A DNA stretch of 64,000 bases from Prorocentrum cordatum (Eukaryota > Sar > Dinophyceae > Prorocentrales > Prorocentraceae), in the NCBI GenBank assembly GCA_963575745.1, contig CAUYUJ010014549.1:737001-801000 (forward strand), in the 5' to 3' direction. Positions 20,116-30,961 of the stretch are shown one piece after another. Each line of letters begins with the position of its first letter. Positions within the stretch are counted from its first letter, which is position 1. A program made the position numbers and the translations under genes. A model generated the notes under the pieces. It had not been told where the DNA came from and did no database searches. It saw only the letters and a list, made by a program, of their open reading frames with translations.

Positions 20116-20454
20116 TCTGGAGAGGGGGGTACGCCTGGCTGGAGGAGAAGCTGCGGAAGCGGCGGTGGAGGAGGAAAAAGGGGGGCAGCGCCAATGGTGA
20201 AGGGGAGGGAGAGGCGCAGGTTGCGGTTACCGGCAGCTTCACAATACAATAACGAATCGGATCCTAAGCAGAGTTCTCCCCCGCCGTTCACCTCGTTGCA
20301 GCGCAAGTTAGCCCTTCTCACTGAGTGAACGAGAGGGGCCACGACGGCCCCCTCACGAGCGCCCCGCCTTGAAGAAGTGGTTATCGTAGAACTTGGAAGG
20401 CGGAACGGCGCACAGCGGGAAGAAATGGCGATTGGAGCAGCACGCAACTCACCT

Positions 20455-20693
20455 ATTGCCCCTTCCAGTGTTCTATCGCCGTCGGCTATCATCGATTCCA
20501 GCTGATCGAGACAGCGCTGAATGTCCCTCTCAAGCCCCTCTTTGGGCGCCTGCCTGTGCAATTGGCGGCCACCAGAGTATTGACTTGCATGCCAGATAGG
20601 TTTGACTACATACTCCATGGAACTGGGCGCAGCGAGATGAAGTTGATCTTACTATTGTCGAGCGTGTTTGCCACCTTCACGTGATGCATGGTC
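20455..20693 (-). CDS. 3' exons of the 20.5-21.9 kb minus-strand gene
   Basis: After the hairpin intron the minus strand reads ETMHHVKVANTLDN up to a donor AATA|GTAAGA (20651/20650). A further segment, KGLERDIQRCLDQLESMIAD GDRTLEGAI, ends at a textbook donor GCAATAG|GTGAGT (about 20453). The acceptor between them is either CACAG|GCAG or CCAAAG|AGG; the second keeps frame. Helical and charged, matching the upstream exons. No stop was found, so more exons should lie below 20453. Confidence 0.5.
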
Positions 20694-20698
20694 TCCCT

Positions 20699-20928
20699 TC
20701 AGAGCCCCGAATCATCAGGGCTAACTCGGGTCAGGGCTAACTCGGGTTGGCTTTTCGGGATTCCGAACCCGAGTTACCCCGGGCCCGAGTTACCCCAGAT
20801 AACTCGGGCGTCCAGAGCCCCAAATCATCAGGGGTAACTCGGGTCAGGGCTAACTCGGGTTCGTTCTTCGGGAATCCAAGCCCGCGTTACCCCAGACCCG
20901 AGTTACCCCGGATAACTCGGGCGCCCAA
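20699..20928 (-). mobile_element. Hairpin element H, tandem dimer (likely intron)
   Basis: Two head-to-tail units of about 115 bp, each made of GGTAACTCGGGT and its complement ACCCGAGTTACC. The outer ends TCAGAGCCCC and GGGCGCCCAA are identical to those of the single copy at 59617-59733. Flanked by the 5-bp duplication TCCCT (20694-20698 and 20929-20933). Removing it with one duplication keeps the minus-strand reading frame (GQLRETMHHV). Confidence 0.8.
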
Positions 20929-20933
20929 TCCCT

Positions 20934-21250
20934 CAGCTGCCCCAGGTCCGTCACTTGCTGGCGGTGCGTGATGATTGCGTTCTTGCTGGCCCCTTCGAGG
21001 CTCTCGATGGCGGCTCCCTCATGGGTGATAGCTGCCCAGATGTCCACAGCTGGCGGGTGTTTGGACCGCATTTCTCTAGCGCCGTCGGCGAGGATTGTAC
21101 GGCCTTCCGCATCAGTGATCACGTTGTCGCGCTGGAGCATAATTGTCTTGAACAGGGTGGCTTGGACGGCGCGTGTCTCCTCGTCGCTTTTCAAACCGAG
21201 ATTTGCAGCCAGCGGCAGGAGCCCGGTGATGTTCTCCGAATTCGACTTGC
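20934..21250 (-). CDS. Middle exon of the 20.5-21.9 kb minus-strand gene
   Basis: Reads ENITGLLPLAANLGLKSDEE TRAVQATLFKTIMLQRDNVI, then TDAEGRTILADGAREMRSKH PPAVDIWAAITHEGAAIESL EGASKNAIITHRQQVTDLGQ and LR at the H element. Diverse, helical and clearly protein-like. No family recognised. Same frame as the exon at 21370-21887, but a TGA at 21256-21258 separates them, so an intron or indel lies between 21250 and 21370. Confidence 0.65.
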
Positions 21251-21369
21251 CCCCCCCTTGTCACTGCGCGACGCTTGGCGCCCACAACAGGGGCATCCCG
21301 CGCCAGCGGCACCAGAGTTGCCAAGCGCAGCCGCAGCAGCGGCTGCGGCGCGCGCAGCGGGTCGTCGCC

Positions 21370-21887
21370 GTCGCCGCGGCGGCTCCCTCGGCGCGCCGAG
21401 CGGCAGTGGCGGCTTTCTCTTGCCTTGGCCCGGGCCTGCTGGCGTCGGCCTGCGCGAGCACCTGGTCCAGCAGGCCCTGCTCCACGGCGAAGTTGCCCAG
21501 CAGCTGGCCCAAGACCGCCGCCGTGATCTGCGCGCCGCCCGCGAGGCCGCCCAGCCAAACGTCAGGCTGGCTAGGCGGCAAAGGCACGCGCTCCATGCTC
21601 GCCGCCCGCTCGCTCTTGAGCCGCACGGTGCTGGCCCCCTCCTCCGGGATGCTGGCGCGCGCCCCCTCAGCCTTGGCGGCCAGTTCCTGCCGCTGGAGCT
21701 CCAGCGCCGCGAGCTCCTCGCGGCCCTTTCCCAGCTGTTTCTTCTGTTTCTTGACGCCGTCTTTCTGGCCCTGCGCGCCTGGCTGTTGCTGTCCCCCCCT
21801 GGTGCTCGTCGTCGAACTCTTCGGCGTATGAACGTCCCTTGTGCCTGTCGGCCGTCCCCCCCCTCTCGTTGCCCGCCGGCCAATTCG
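21370..21887 (-). CDS. Large exon, coiled-coil protein of unknown function
   Basis: Starts after an acceptor ACTAACTAG| on the minus strand, with a branch-like CTAAC. Reads NWPAGNERGGTADRHKGRSY AEEFDDEHQ, a Gln/Gly linker, then a heptad-like helix (KKQKKQLGKGREELAALELQ RQELAAKAEGA). It goes on through MERVPLPPSQPDVWLGGLAG GAQITAAVLGQLLGNFAVEQ GLLDQVLAQ. G/C third positions throughout. The 3' boundary is unclear: CCAAG|GCAAGA (GC donor) is attractive but gives the wrong phase with simple acceptors. Confidence 0.65.
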
Positions 21888-22091
21888 CTAGTTAGTGTTC
21901 CTTTTCTAGCTTCTCGCTGGAGCGGAGTTCGCCGCCTCGCCGCCGACGAAACAGTGCCGCAATGAGCGGCGGGGGCACTATGCATCTCCGTACAGTTCAC
22001 GATCCGTGTGAGAGGTGCGCTGGCGTGTGTAGGGCGACGCTATTTGAAACTTCCGTGTTAACTACAACTACCAGCAGGGCAACACATCCAC

Positions 22092-22206
22092 GTGAGGGGT
22101 GTGCCGCAATGCAATGGGGCCGTAGTTGGAGCTCCCTGTGGGGCACGATTTTTTTGAGGGGTGTGCCGAGATGAGTGTGGGGCCGTAGGTGGAGCTCCTT
22201 GAGGAC
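22092..22206. repeat. About 57-bp tandem duplication
   Basis: GAGGGGTGTGCCG and GGGGCCGTAG-TGGAGCTCC occur twice in a row. 21890-22090 and 22210-22380 show no supported gene. Confidence 0.75.
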
Positions 22207-22379
22207 AAGCTCCGTGCGATCGATTGAAAAGAAGGTGGCGCCATTCAGATATGTATGCCCGCGGGCAGATGCTCCCACGTGGCGATCATGGTGGGATGGC
22301 ACGCGTACCCATCGGCCGGTGAGTGTGACGCTGCGTTGCTTTGAGTAGAACATAAGTGCACGACGCGCGTTTTCGGTTC

Positions 22380-22635
22380 TGGTACATATATGTACACTAG
22401 ATATACATGATACTGTTCTTCTCTCATTCGGTTTCTCTCCCTCTCCCTTTTATCGTCCTGTCCCTCGTGGAACGAATCGGAGGAACACGGGTGATCTATT
22501 AATTTGGGATGCTTTGTTTCTGGTGTAGCCCGTTCAGGGCAAGTTACCAGTGGGACCTGGAGTTTGTCGCAAAGGGGGGGACTTCGAGTGGGTACGCGAG
22601 TTTTTGAGGGGTGTTGTCCAGGGGATCAGGGGATC

Positions 22636-22667
<32 letters not shown>

Positions 22668-23040
22668 AAGGGCGCCCCTCCACCCATTCCCATTATCCGT
22701 CTTCGCATCCCATTATTTGGTTTATTGTCCTATGCTCACTTGTCTGCTTTCCACGACCTCCCAGCATTCCCCGTTTCCAGTCCATGCGCTGGAACCGTCC
22801 TGCGACCATCCACCTGCCCTTGCCGCCCTTCTTGCCCTTGCACATGCTTGTTTCTGTGTGTATCTCTCTGTCTCTTTGTATGGATATATGGTTTGTGTAC
22901 ATTTATATACATGATGAGTCGTATACCTATAAATATATGTATGTATGTCGACCACCCCTGTTTTTGATATATATATATATATGTATTTATACATATATAC
23001 ACGTATCTATATATATATATATATATGTATGTATTCCGGC
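22380..23040. other. Low-GC region with TATA microsatellites, no gene seen
   Basis: (AT)n and (GTAT)n runs at 22968-23030 and a short GGA run at 22630. Unusually AT-rich for the window. Confidence 0.6.
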
Positions 23041-23662
23041 CTCCTTTCCACGGGTCCGCCCGCTGGTCGCCTCTTCCACTTGTCCCCGATATCCGCCCTT
23101 CCCCCCTCCCTCCCCCATGGCTCCCGCACGTCTCCCCCTTGCATCTCCTTCTATTCCCCATACGCTTCTCTGTGCTCAACTCTTTCCACCATATCCGTTC
23201 CCCCTTTCTTTTCTCCCCTTTCATATCTTCCCATCCCTTTTCTTCCTCCACCCCCAGTTGTCTTGAATCCGCTCGCCCCACACGTGGTTCGCTTGCGATA
23301 AGGTAGCTTGCCGTTGGCCACAGCTGATCTCTCAGAATCAATGAAACCAGCTCACATGAAGTGCCCGCCCGTCAGTGTTCGCGCTGTGATTTTGTGATGG
23401 TGGGCTCGTCACCAAAGCAATGGGGCTCCACGACTACGACCTGCCAACTGTCTCGCTCACTCGTTGATGCGGTCGTGCGCTCATTCATGGGCTCGGTTGT
23501 TCGCTCGATCGCACCCCTTGTGGCCGCTCGCTTGCCTGCTCGCTCTTCCGCGCTCTCGCCGTCTCGCTCTTCCACTCGCCCGCGATCTCTCACCCTTGCT
23601 CTCTCAGGCTTGCACGCTCTTTTCTCTGTGTTTTTTGCTGCTGTCTTTTGTTCGTCTCCTCT

Positions 23663-23698
<36 letters not shown>

Positions 23699-23867
23699 CT
23701 CCCCTCTCTTCTGCAGGCGTGCCCGCTCACCCCGCCCGTTCGCTCGCCCTCCGCACGACGGGGGCCCTCCCAGGCACGGGTCCTCGTCCTCGGGGCCTTC
23801 CCCGGGACCTGCCTCCGTCCCGAGTCGTCCAGTCCACGGTCCTGGGGCACGTGGAGTTGCGTTGCAT
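23041..23867. other. Pyrimidine-rich DNA, no gene supported
   Basis: CCTCC and CTCTCT tracts (for example 23670-23700). Frames through it are Ser/Leu/Pro low complexity. Confidence 0.5.
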
Positions 23868-24085
23868 TTTCGGGGGGCTCTGTCTGTCCCCAGCATTCGC
23901 ATCTTTTTTCTTGTGCCAGGCGCGGGCCCGAGGCGGACTCCGCGCGGATTTGGCGCGTCTTCGACGCGGGCTCGACGCGGGATGCGACGAGTCCGGCATG
24001 GATTCGACACGGGAGTTCGACGTTCCTGGGGCCTTCGATGGGACAGGCGAGGGCCCCCGAGGAGACAACGTCGATGTCCTGGGGC
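23868..24085. repeat. Family S repeat, copy 2
   Basis: GCATTTTCGGGGGGCTC, TTCTTGTGCC and GATTCGACGCGG-like units, collinear with 3428-3625. It also has J-like CCCCCGAGGAGACAACGTCG near its end. Confidence 0.65.
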
Positions 24086-24354
24086 ACTCGGGGCTGGACA
24101 GAACCCCCAACAGTGACACGTCGATTAGTGAATCGTCCGTTTTCGGTTCTCGAGAGGGCGCCGTGGCCGTTATTTCCCAGGCCTGCGCCCGCCAGGTTTG
24201 GGCCTCAGGTCGTTTTCACTAAACCACGTTTTACTAAAGGGAGGTCTGTCCATCCCCGACAGAGTGCCGGAACACCGGGGGAAAGACAGCGTCCGGGACC
24301 CGCCTCCTCCGGCGCCCCGTTCCCTCTCCTGCTGCTGGCTCGCCCGAGCGGTCG

Positions 24355-24485
24355 CAGCTCCTCCTCGTCGTCCTCCTCCTCCTCGTCGTCCTCCTTCTCC
24401 TCCTCCTCGTCCTCCTCGCCCTCCTCCTCCTCCTCCTCCTCCTCCTCCTCCTCCTCCTCCTCGTATTCCTCCTCCTCCTCCGTAT
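24355..24485 (+). repeat. (TCC)n array before an exon
   Basis: TCC/TCG run ending about 25-40 bp before the next exon, in the position of an intron polypyrimidine tract. Confidence 0.9.
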
Positions 24486-24509
24486 GTTCCTGTTCCCGCG
24501 GCGCGCTTG

Positions 24510-24742
24510 AGCGCTGGAGAAGAGCCCGCCCGCCGGAGAGGCTGGACGCGCTGCTGGCCGTGTGGGCCCGGAGGCCGCTGTACCTGCTGCCGGAGAAGTA
24601 CGAGCCGCCCATCGAGCTGGGCAGCCCCCCCGCCCGGTTTTTTTTCGGCCACGCGTCGAGGAGGAGTAGCGTCTGGGACGCGTCATCGCCCAATGCCCTC
24701 CTTTTTCGGCGAAGCTATATCATCGTCCGCTCCTGGATGTGA
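24510..24742 (+). CDS. C-terminal exon, unknown protein
   Basis: Acceptor likely at GCTTGAG|CGC (24510) or shortly after. Reads RWRRARPPERLDALLAVWAR RPLYLLPEKYEPPIELGSPP ARFFFGHASRRSSVWDASSP NALLFRRSYIIVRSWM then TGA at 24740-24742. The middle has G/C third positions and varied, clearly protein-like residues. No family recognised. The last 15 codons may be read-through if a donor lies near 24690. Confidence 0.6.
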
Positions 24743-24919
24743 TGCTCCGCCCCCAAGACCCCCAGTGCGGAATCCCAAGAGGATCATTATATAATCCCCC
24801 TACGCCCTCAACCGGATTCCAATCGGATTCTTCCAGGACTTCTGAAGGAATCCGGACTATTTGGGGCACATCCTGAAGATGCTCGAAGGTCCTTACGGAT
24901 TTCGTTATGGCTGCCAGTT

Positions 24920-24985
24920 CCCTGGATACCCATATATATACATAAACACATGTATATATTTGTGTATATATATATATATACACGG
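24920..24985. repeat. (TA)n/(TATG)n microsatellite
   Basis: TATATATATA runs. 24750-25750 around it shows no supported gene. Confidence 0.85.
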
Positions 24986-25749
24986 TGAGTGCAACCTGGT
25001 GCAAGCAAAGTACACTTGTTTGATTCCGGATTTACAGACAACGTAACGTGTTGCAGGCGAATTCCGTGTTTTCTATCGTGTGTGCAATTTGGTGCAACCG
25101 AAATTCATGTTGTACATGGAAATCGCGCCAGTGATCAAACGAACATTTTATGACCAAAACGGAAAGTTGGTGATGATTGCGATGATGATGGCGACGACGA
25201 TGAGAAGGAGGAGGAGAAGGATAGGAGGATGAGGATGAGGAAAGGATGCGTTGAATGTGCAACTGCCGCACGCCGCTCCCCTGCAGTCGGTGCCGCTCGC
25301 CAGGAGGCCTGCCGCCATTCGGACTCGGCACGGCGCTTCCTTCTGTTGTAACTTCTGGACGCTGCAGTGGACGCGCGTGTCACCCGACATTTCGTCGGTC
25401 ACCGTTACGGGTTCACTCCGAGTCCCCGTGTTTTTTTTTTGTTCGTCGGCGGCGAGGCAGAAGTGGCTGCACCGGCGAGAAAGCTAAAACGGGGGCACCG
25501 AGAAGCGATCTGGCCAGCGTGCAGCGCGGGAAGAAGGCAGGGAGGGCGGCCGCGGAGGGGGGGCAAGAAAAGGCCACTCAGACTTTGAAGAGTCCTCACC
25601 TGAGTGTGCTGGCGCGTCCAATCCCGTCAGCGGGATCCATGGCAGCTGCCGGGCCGCGGCGCTGGGGCACCCACGCGCGATGACGGGGCGCAGTACGTGC
25701 TCCAGTGTTAACATGGAAGAGCATCTATAGTGCGGGCGAGGCAGAATTC

Positions 25750-26680
25750 AGCAGTGCCCGCGGACGCGCGCGTACGCGCGCGCGTGTCGTTCACACGATA
25801 GACAATAGGAGAGGGCCCACTTGTTCTCAGCACATAGGTGATGAACGCCGCATTTATAGTCGCATTCTGGGCCTCATCATGGGATGATCCATTGCAACAA
25901 AGCGCGACGTTTCGCCCTGCGGGCGCGCACGCGCCTTCGCGTGCGCCATGCGAGACCACCCGGGCATGACACACTTCTACTCGTTTCACGCGTGCCCTAG
26001 TTCCCAACATGGTACGATGCAGCGTGCGCGAGGCCACAGGCCACAGTCAATTTGGAATGTCCACGTTGATTTGCAACACCGGATGGTGAAGGTCTCAACA
26101 TGAATGTACCTAAGGTGAGGCGACCGGCGTTCTTTCTTTCTCGCGCGCGTTCGCGCGCAAGAGCAATAAAGCGCATGATGTCGCAATGCAGTAACTATTG
26201 CACGTTGGGCACCCCCAGAACACGAGTGAAACAACATGTTTCCAGCATTCCGCATTGCAATTTCAAATAACCATTCCACATCGATGTTTGTATTGGGCGT
26301 GCGCGCGCGCACGTGCGCGCAATACGGACAGCTTATCACGAATACATACATAATTCCTTGTTGACGCCTTCAAAAAGCGAGGTCAGCAGTTAGCTTTCAC
26401 CACTCAGTATTCGAATACGGGCTGCCATGTTTGATTGTTTCTTTTATTGCGCTCGCGAGAGAATGCCCGCACGTCCATCGAAGAGCTGCATTGCGCCAGA
26501 AGTTGTTCCATTGGGGGGGGTCAAAATATGAGTTGAACGCATGGTTTCCACCATTCAGCTTTCGACAGTTTTCGACAGTAAATGTGCCATTCCTCAGTTG
26601 TTTCCGTATTGCGCACCAGCGCGCAATAAGAGGCGCTTTTGATATCACAAGATATCATACCATGATGGCCTCTTAAGAAC
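25750..26680. repeat. Degenerate satellite, about 150-200 bp spacing, CG-alternating cores
   Basis: Each unit has an alternating purine-pyrimidine palindromic core: ACGCGCGCGTACGCGCGCGC, GCGCGCACGCGCC, CGCGCGCGTTCGCGCGC and GCGCGCGCACGTGCGCGC at 25770, 25930, 26145 and 26305. Weaker cores lie at 26450 and 26615, with AT-rich spacers between. Confidence 0.55.
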
Positions 26681-27239
26681 ATACGTGCAACATTTGTTTC
26701 GCAATTCAGTCTTCGAAGTTATGTTGGGCATTCGTATTTGCATATTGTGTTGTTCAGGCTCGATATGGGAATCGTCTTTTGTTAGATTGTACAATCTTAC
26801 TTTGTGTCGCATTCATGCCGCGATCCAGAGTGCTTGCTGCCATCCGGACTCGATGTTCTCAGATTAGTGAACAATTCGAGTTCACGCAATCAACTAAACC
26901 AGCGAGCGGTTCAGCATTGCACTCAACAGAAGAGGACAGATCTTCAGGACTCCTCATCTGTTCAGAAGAAATCAATCATTCCCGTCGCCTCATACCCCCC
27001 CCGCTCCCCCGACCACTCAGCTCCGAAGGACTCCGGAATACCGGCGCTAAAAGTCGTGGTCGGTGCTGGGGGGAAGGCGATCTTTCTAGGAATGGGGGGG
27101 TCTTCCGGGGTCGCCGAGGGAACTAACATGATATGTGACGCGAGGAGAACCGCGAGGATCCGTCCAGACGGTGAGACTGAGTCTTTCTAGGAGTGCCGCA
27201 AGGATCCATCTCACGTAGCTCCCTGTGGGGAACCGTCAG

Positions 27240-27470
27240 CATCCACACACATGTTGAGGATACCGCTCGGATCCGCGCGAAACTTCAGGAGCCTTACGGA
27301 GCCCGTAGGCATCTTTAGGAATCCCGAGTGAATCGGACAAGGGGTCTTCAGCAATCTTTCTAGGGTCGGCAGGCATCTCTCCAGAATCTCCAGAACTCCT
27401 GTGGAGGAGCCCTCCAGGATTCCCCCAGGAACCTGCAGGAACCTCCAAGATTGTGCAGAAGCCCAGAGGA
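27240..27470. repeat. Degenerate CAGGAAYCTCCAG short repeat
   Basis: Irregular 10-14-bp units. The same word type, in both orientations, fills 27950-28380 and 28930-29285. Confidence 0.5.
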
Positions 27471-27654
27471 TCCCGAAATGCTGAGGGAGTGGGGTGTGGT
27501 CAGCGGGGGGGGGGGCATGTGTGGCCAGGGAAGTGCCCTGGTCGCTGTGCTGTGTAGCTCGTGCAACGGGCCAGGCGCCCCCTCTCTGCGCGGTTGCACT
27601 CGGTGAGAGACAGCAGCGAGAGCGCATGGGGCCCAAGACAGCCCGACCCAAGGT

Positions 27655-27918
27655 GGCCCAAGGCTTAGTGGGCCCTGGAAACGACCGGGCAGTTTTTTTA
27701 CCGGTTCCGTGTTACCGTTTTTGTCGCCGGTTCCGTTTTGCCGTTGTTTTACCGGTTCCGTAGCCGTTTTTTGACCGGTTCCGGCTCCAGTTCCGATCTT
27801 GGAGCCGTTTTTTTGCCGTTTCCGGTCGCCGTTTTTTTTGCCGTTTCCATTTTCAATGAACATTTTTTTTGGAAACGGTGAAAAAACGGCCCTGCCGTTT
27901 CCGGGGCCCACAAAGGCC
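27655..27918 (+). mobile_element. Introner element F, copy 2
   Basis: Termini CTTAGTGGGCCCTGGAAACG and CCGTTTCCGGGGCCCAC match copy 1, with the same ACCGGTTCCG interior. Flanked by the short duplication GGCCCAAG (about 27652 and 27915). No coding frame is visible on either side here. Confidence 0.8.
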
Positions 27919-28641
27919 CAAGACAATCCGGGACGGCCTAAAACCCAAGACAGCCGGGGACAGCCTGACCTTCAGGACACCTCCGGGATCCTCACGGCAC
28001 CCCCGGCATCCTCACGGCACCCCCGGCATCCGAAGGAACCTTTAGGAAGCCCGCTGGAATGTTGGATCCCGGCCGGCACTTGCAGGATTTGTTTGAAATT
28101 GCCACGGGGTTTTGCCAAATTGTTTGAGCTTCTCTGGAGGAACCGCCCAGAACTTGCCAGGTTTTCAGAAACCAGCAGGAATTTGCCGAAACCCGCAGCA
28201 TCCCGGACGATTTCTCAGGAGTCCTTCAGGTATCCTCGCAGGAACGTTTTTGAGAATTTGCCAGGAGTCTGAAGGAAACGCAAACATCAGATACACCAGG
28301 AATAGTTAAGTGCTTAAGCCGACCATCCTTCAAGAGTTTCCATGATCCCACAAGAGTCTTCAGGAATGCTCAGGACTGCAAAAGAAAAATCACCCCCCCC
28401 GGCGCGTTATCGATTCCGTGCGTGTCGCTCTGAGTGCCGTGCTCAAACGGAGGTCCGATAAAACATGCAATTGCTCTCGAATTGCGACAGGCAGTGATGG
28501 GTGATCTTGAGATTGACACGTTCACGCTCGCAGCGCAAACGTGCCATCCGCAGCCTGCTTTCCCTCCTGGTCCTCTTCTTCCGTGTTCTCTTCGCCCTTT
28601 CTCGTCCTCGGTGTTTTCCGCAATCATTGGGGCCGTCGATA

Positions 28642-28855
28642 GTTAGCCCCGGGCAGGGCGAAAGGGGGGGATAGGGAAAGGGGGGGTTACGAAATTTGCT
28701 GCATGCAGCTGGTTTCGGCCCCGCCGCCGGGCCCATTCCTCGATACATGGGCGCCTCCGGCGCCGGGAGACGCCGGGAAAATCAGCTACGTGAGCTGATT
28801 CTCAAACCCCCCCTTTGCTATCCCCCCCTTTCGCCCGACCCGATAGCCCCTGGAG
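28642..28855. mobile_element. Foldback family I, copy 1
   Basis: Arms GGGCGAAAGGGGGGGATAGG and its complement TATCCCCCCCTTTCGCCC. The middle has GGCGCCTCCGGCGCCGGGAG and AATCAGCTACGTGAGCTGAT hairpins. Flanked by TAGCCCC at both ends. Confidence 0.85.
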
Positions 28856-28929
28856 GCAATGAAGAATGGGGGAGGATGGAGAAACGTGACCTGCGCGGCC
28901 GTCTTGCGTTGCGGATTCCAGCATGATCC

Positions 28930-29285
28930 CCGAAGTAATCTTGCGGATGTTCAATGGATTCCCAAGGGATTTCGTGAAGATCGCTGCAATGTTCCTGAAG
29001 GTTTGTTGAGAAATGTGTTGGGTTCTTGTAGGTTCATGAAGGATTCCTGAAGGATTCCTGAGAATTCCTGACGGATTTCTTGCGCAGTGCTGAAGATTTT
29101 TGAAGGATTGCTGTTTGATCCGGGAGGATTCGTGGGGATCCTTGTAGATTATTGCGAATTCCTGTTGCGGGTTCCTGAAGATTCTTGTGGCACCCAGAAT
29201 GATCCATGAAGGGTTCCTGAGGATTCTTGCCAGTTCCTTCAGGTCCCTGTAGGATCCTGGAGTGATTTCCGAAGACTCCTGATAC
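28930..29285. repeat. Degenerate GATTCCTGAAG short repeat
   Basis: Repeated TTCCTGAAGGATTCCTGA words of variable spacing; no gene. Confidence 0.6.
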
Positions 29286-29439
29286 TCCCCCCTTCCGTTC
29301 CCCAGGAGTTCATGTGCGTTTTTCGGCGCTAAGGATATCGCTCGGCGGTTCCCTCCCTCGGCAGTTAATTAAACATGTTCGGTGATACGGATGTGCAAAG
29401 GGGTGGGATCGACAACGCGAGGGGAGGGCTAAATATGCG

Positions 29440-29525
29440 GTTTTTTTAGGATCCGCGCTGGGCCCACCTGGGGGCTCTTCTGGCGCCGCCCCCAGCGTGC
29501 TCCGCGCGCCAGTGAGGGGGTCAGA
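29440..29525. repeat. Family E, partial copy
   Basis: AGGATCCGCGCTGGGCCCAC and GTGCTCCGCGCGCCAG present. The outer right arm is missing; a family K fragment follows at 29560-29640. Confidence 0.6.
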
Positions 29526-29861
29526 GATGGGAGAGAGGCCAGGGTACCGTTGCCCTGCCCTCGTCCCCGCAGCCGGATTCGCGTCCGAACCCTCGTGGTC
29601 CGAGCGCACGCCTGGAGAAGTCGGGGGGGGTGGGTAGCGGCCTCGGTTTTTCCGTGTTTTCCCAGGCGCGCCCAGCGCCGATGCAGGACGCCCGCGCGGT
29701 CCTCCGCAGGGTCTCCGCGGTGTCCCTGTCACTGTGTACGGCAGGGTCCCCCGGAGGTGCTTTGCTGGCCTCGGGGTCCAGAGGCCCCGCTCCCCGGCCC
29801 CGGGGCCGTCGGAAGGTCCTCAAGATGGGAAGGGGCGGCCACGGCGACGACGACCCCAGAG

Positions 29862-30045
29862 ATGCAACGTATTGAAACTTTCCAGACGAAGGTTTTTTCC
29901 CAATCTTCGGCCTCTATAGGGGCCCTCGCCGGGCCCCGGGATCGTCAGAAAATGGTTCAGGATCCTCGAGGAAGAGCCCGTCTTGGGGAATGGGTCGAGA
30001 CTTCCCGGGACCGCGCATTGAAGACATCACGACGTCGGATCGCTG
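29862..30045. repeat. Foldback family J, copy
   Basis: TTCGGCCTCTATAGGGGCCC / GGGAATGGGTCGAGACTTCC / ATCACGACGTCGG blocks. 30050-30960 after it shows open frames on both strands but no convincing gene. Confidence 0.8.
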
Positions 30046-30961
30046 GGATTTCGTCTTCGTTTCGGAGGTTTGTGGGCGTTTCCAGGTATTCTCGTCGCCA
30101 CGGCTGGGCGCAGCAGTGCCCGACCCAGGCGGCATCTTCGCACTGTAAGCCGAGGGTGACGATGGTGCCTCCAGCGATGGGAAGGAATCCATCCTCCATC
30201 TTTTTCCTCCTGGTTGCTCTCATCCCTTCTCCCTCCTACATCCTTCAGCCTCACTTCTCCATCGTTCGTGTCGTCGTGGCATCGCCACATCGTCGTCATA
30301 GTCTCCATCATTTTCATACGCACCGCCGTCATCTTTCATTATCATGCCCACGATTCGCCCGTATATATCCGGGTACCAGGTCCCTTTGGACTCAGACATG
30401 CGTGTACTATGTGTGCGTCCTTTCCGCTGGGACAACGCGCGCACTGAAGCACCTTGTGTACAAGCACCGTGGCGGGCGTTTTTTGGCCAACCCTCTTGGG
30501 TAGCGATCTGCTATAAGATTTGTGTACTATATGTTCGTGTCGGGCCTGCGCGTCTATCAGAAATACGTAGTCCTACTGTGCCCGCCTGCGTCGCATAAGT
30601 CAGCGAGTCCCCCTTCTATTCAGAGTAACTCCATGACAGACTGCGCGTCACATGCCTGCGGAACACCTGCACGAGAATCCCCATCATGCGCACACGCAGG
30701 ACGCTCATCGCAAGGCCTGTCATCGTCGACGTCGTCATCGTCGCGATTGGCGTTTTGCCTGGCAGTCTGCAGCCGAGAAGCCCTGCAGAAGCAGCACCCA
30801 CGAGGCGGTGCATATTTTTCTATGCGATCGGGCCGCCTCGAGTCTGACGGCGCCTTCGGGCCTCCCGGGGATATTTGGGGGCATCGTGGAGGCTTCGGGA
30901 CATCGTGGGGCCACCTTTGGCTAACCTTTTCGTACACCGTCCACTCTAGAGGCACGTGATG

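Noticed and set aside
18713-20200. A 495-codon plus-strand open frame rich in Ser, Pro and Leu
   Set aside because: It is mostly translation of the TCC array and of family J.
22960-23035. TATA-rich stretch as a promoter
   Set aside because: It is a TATG/TATA microsatellite; dinoflagellate promoters generally lack a canonical TATA box and no gene start is nearby.
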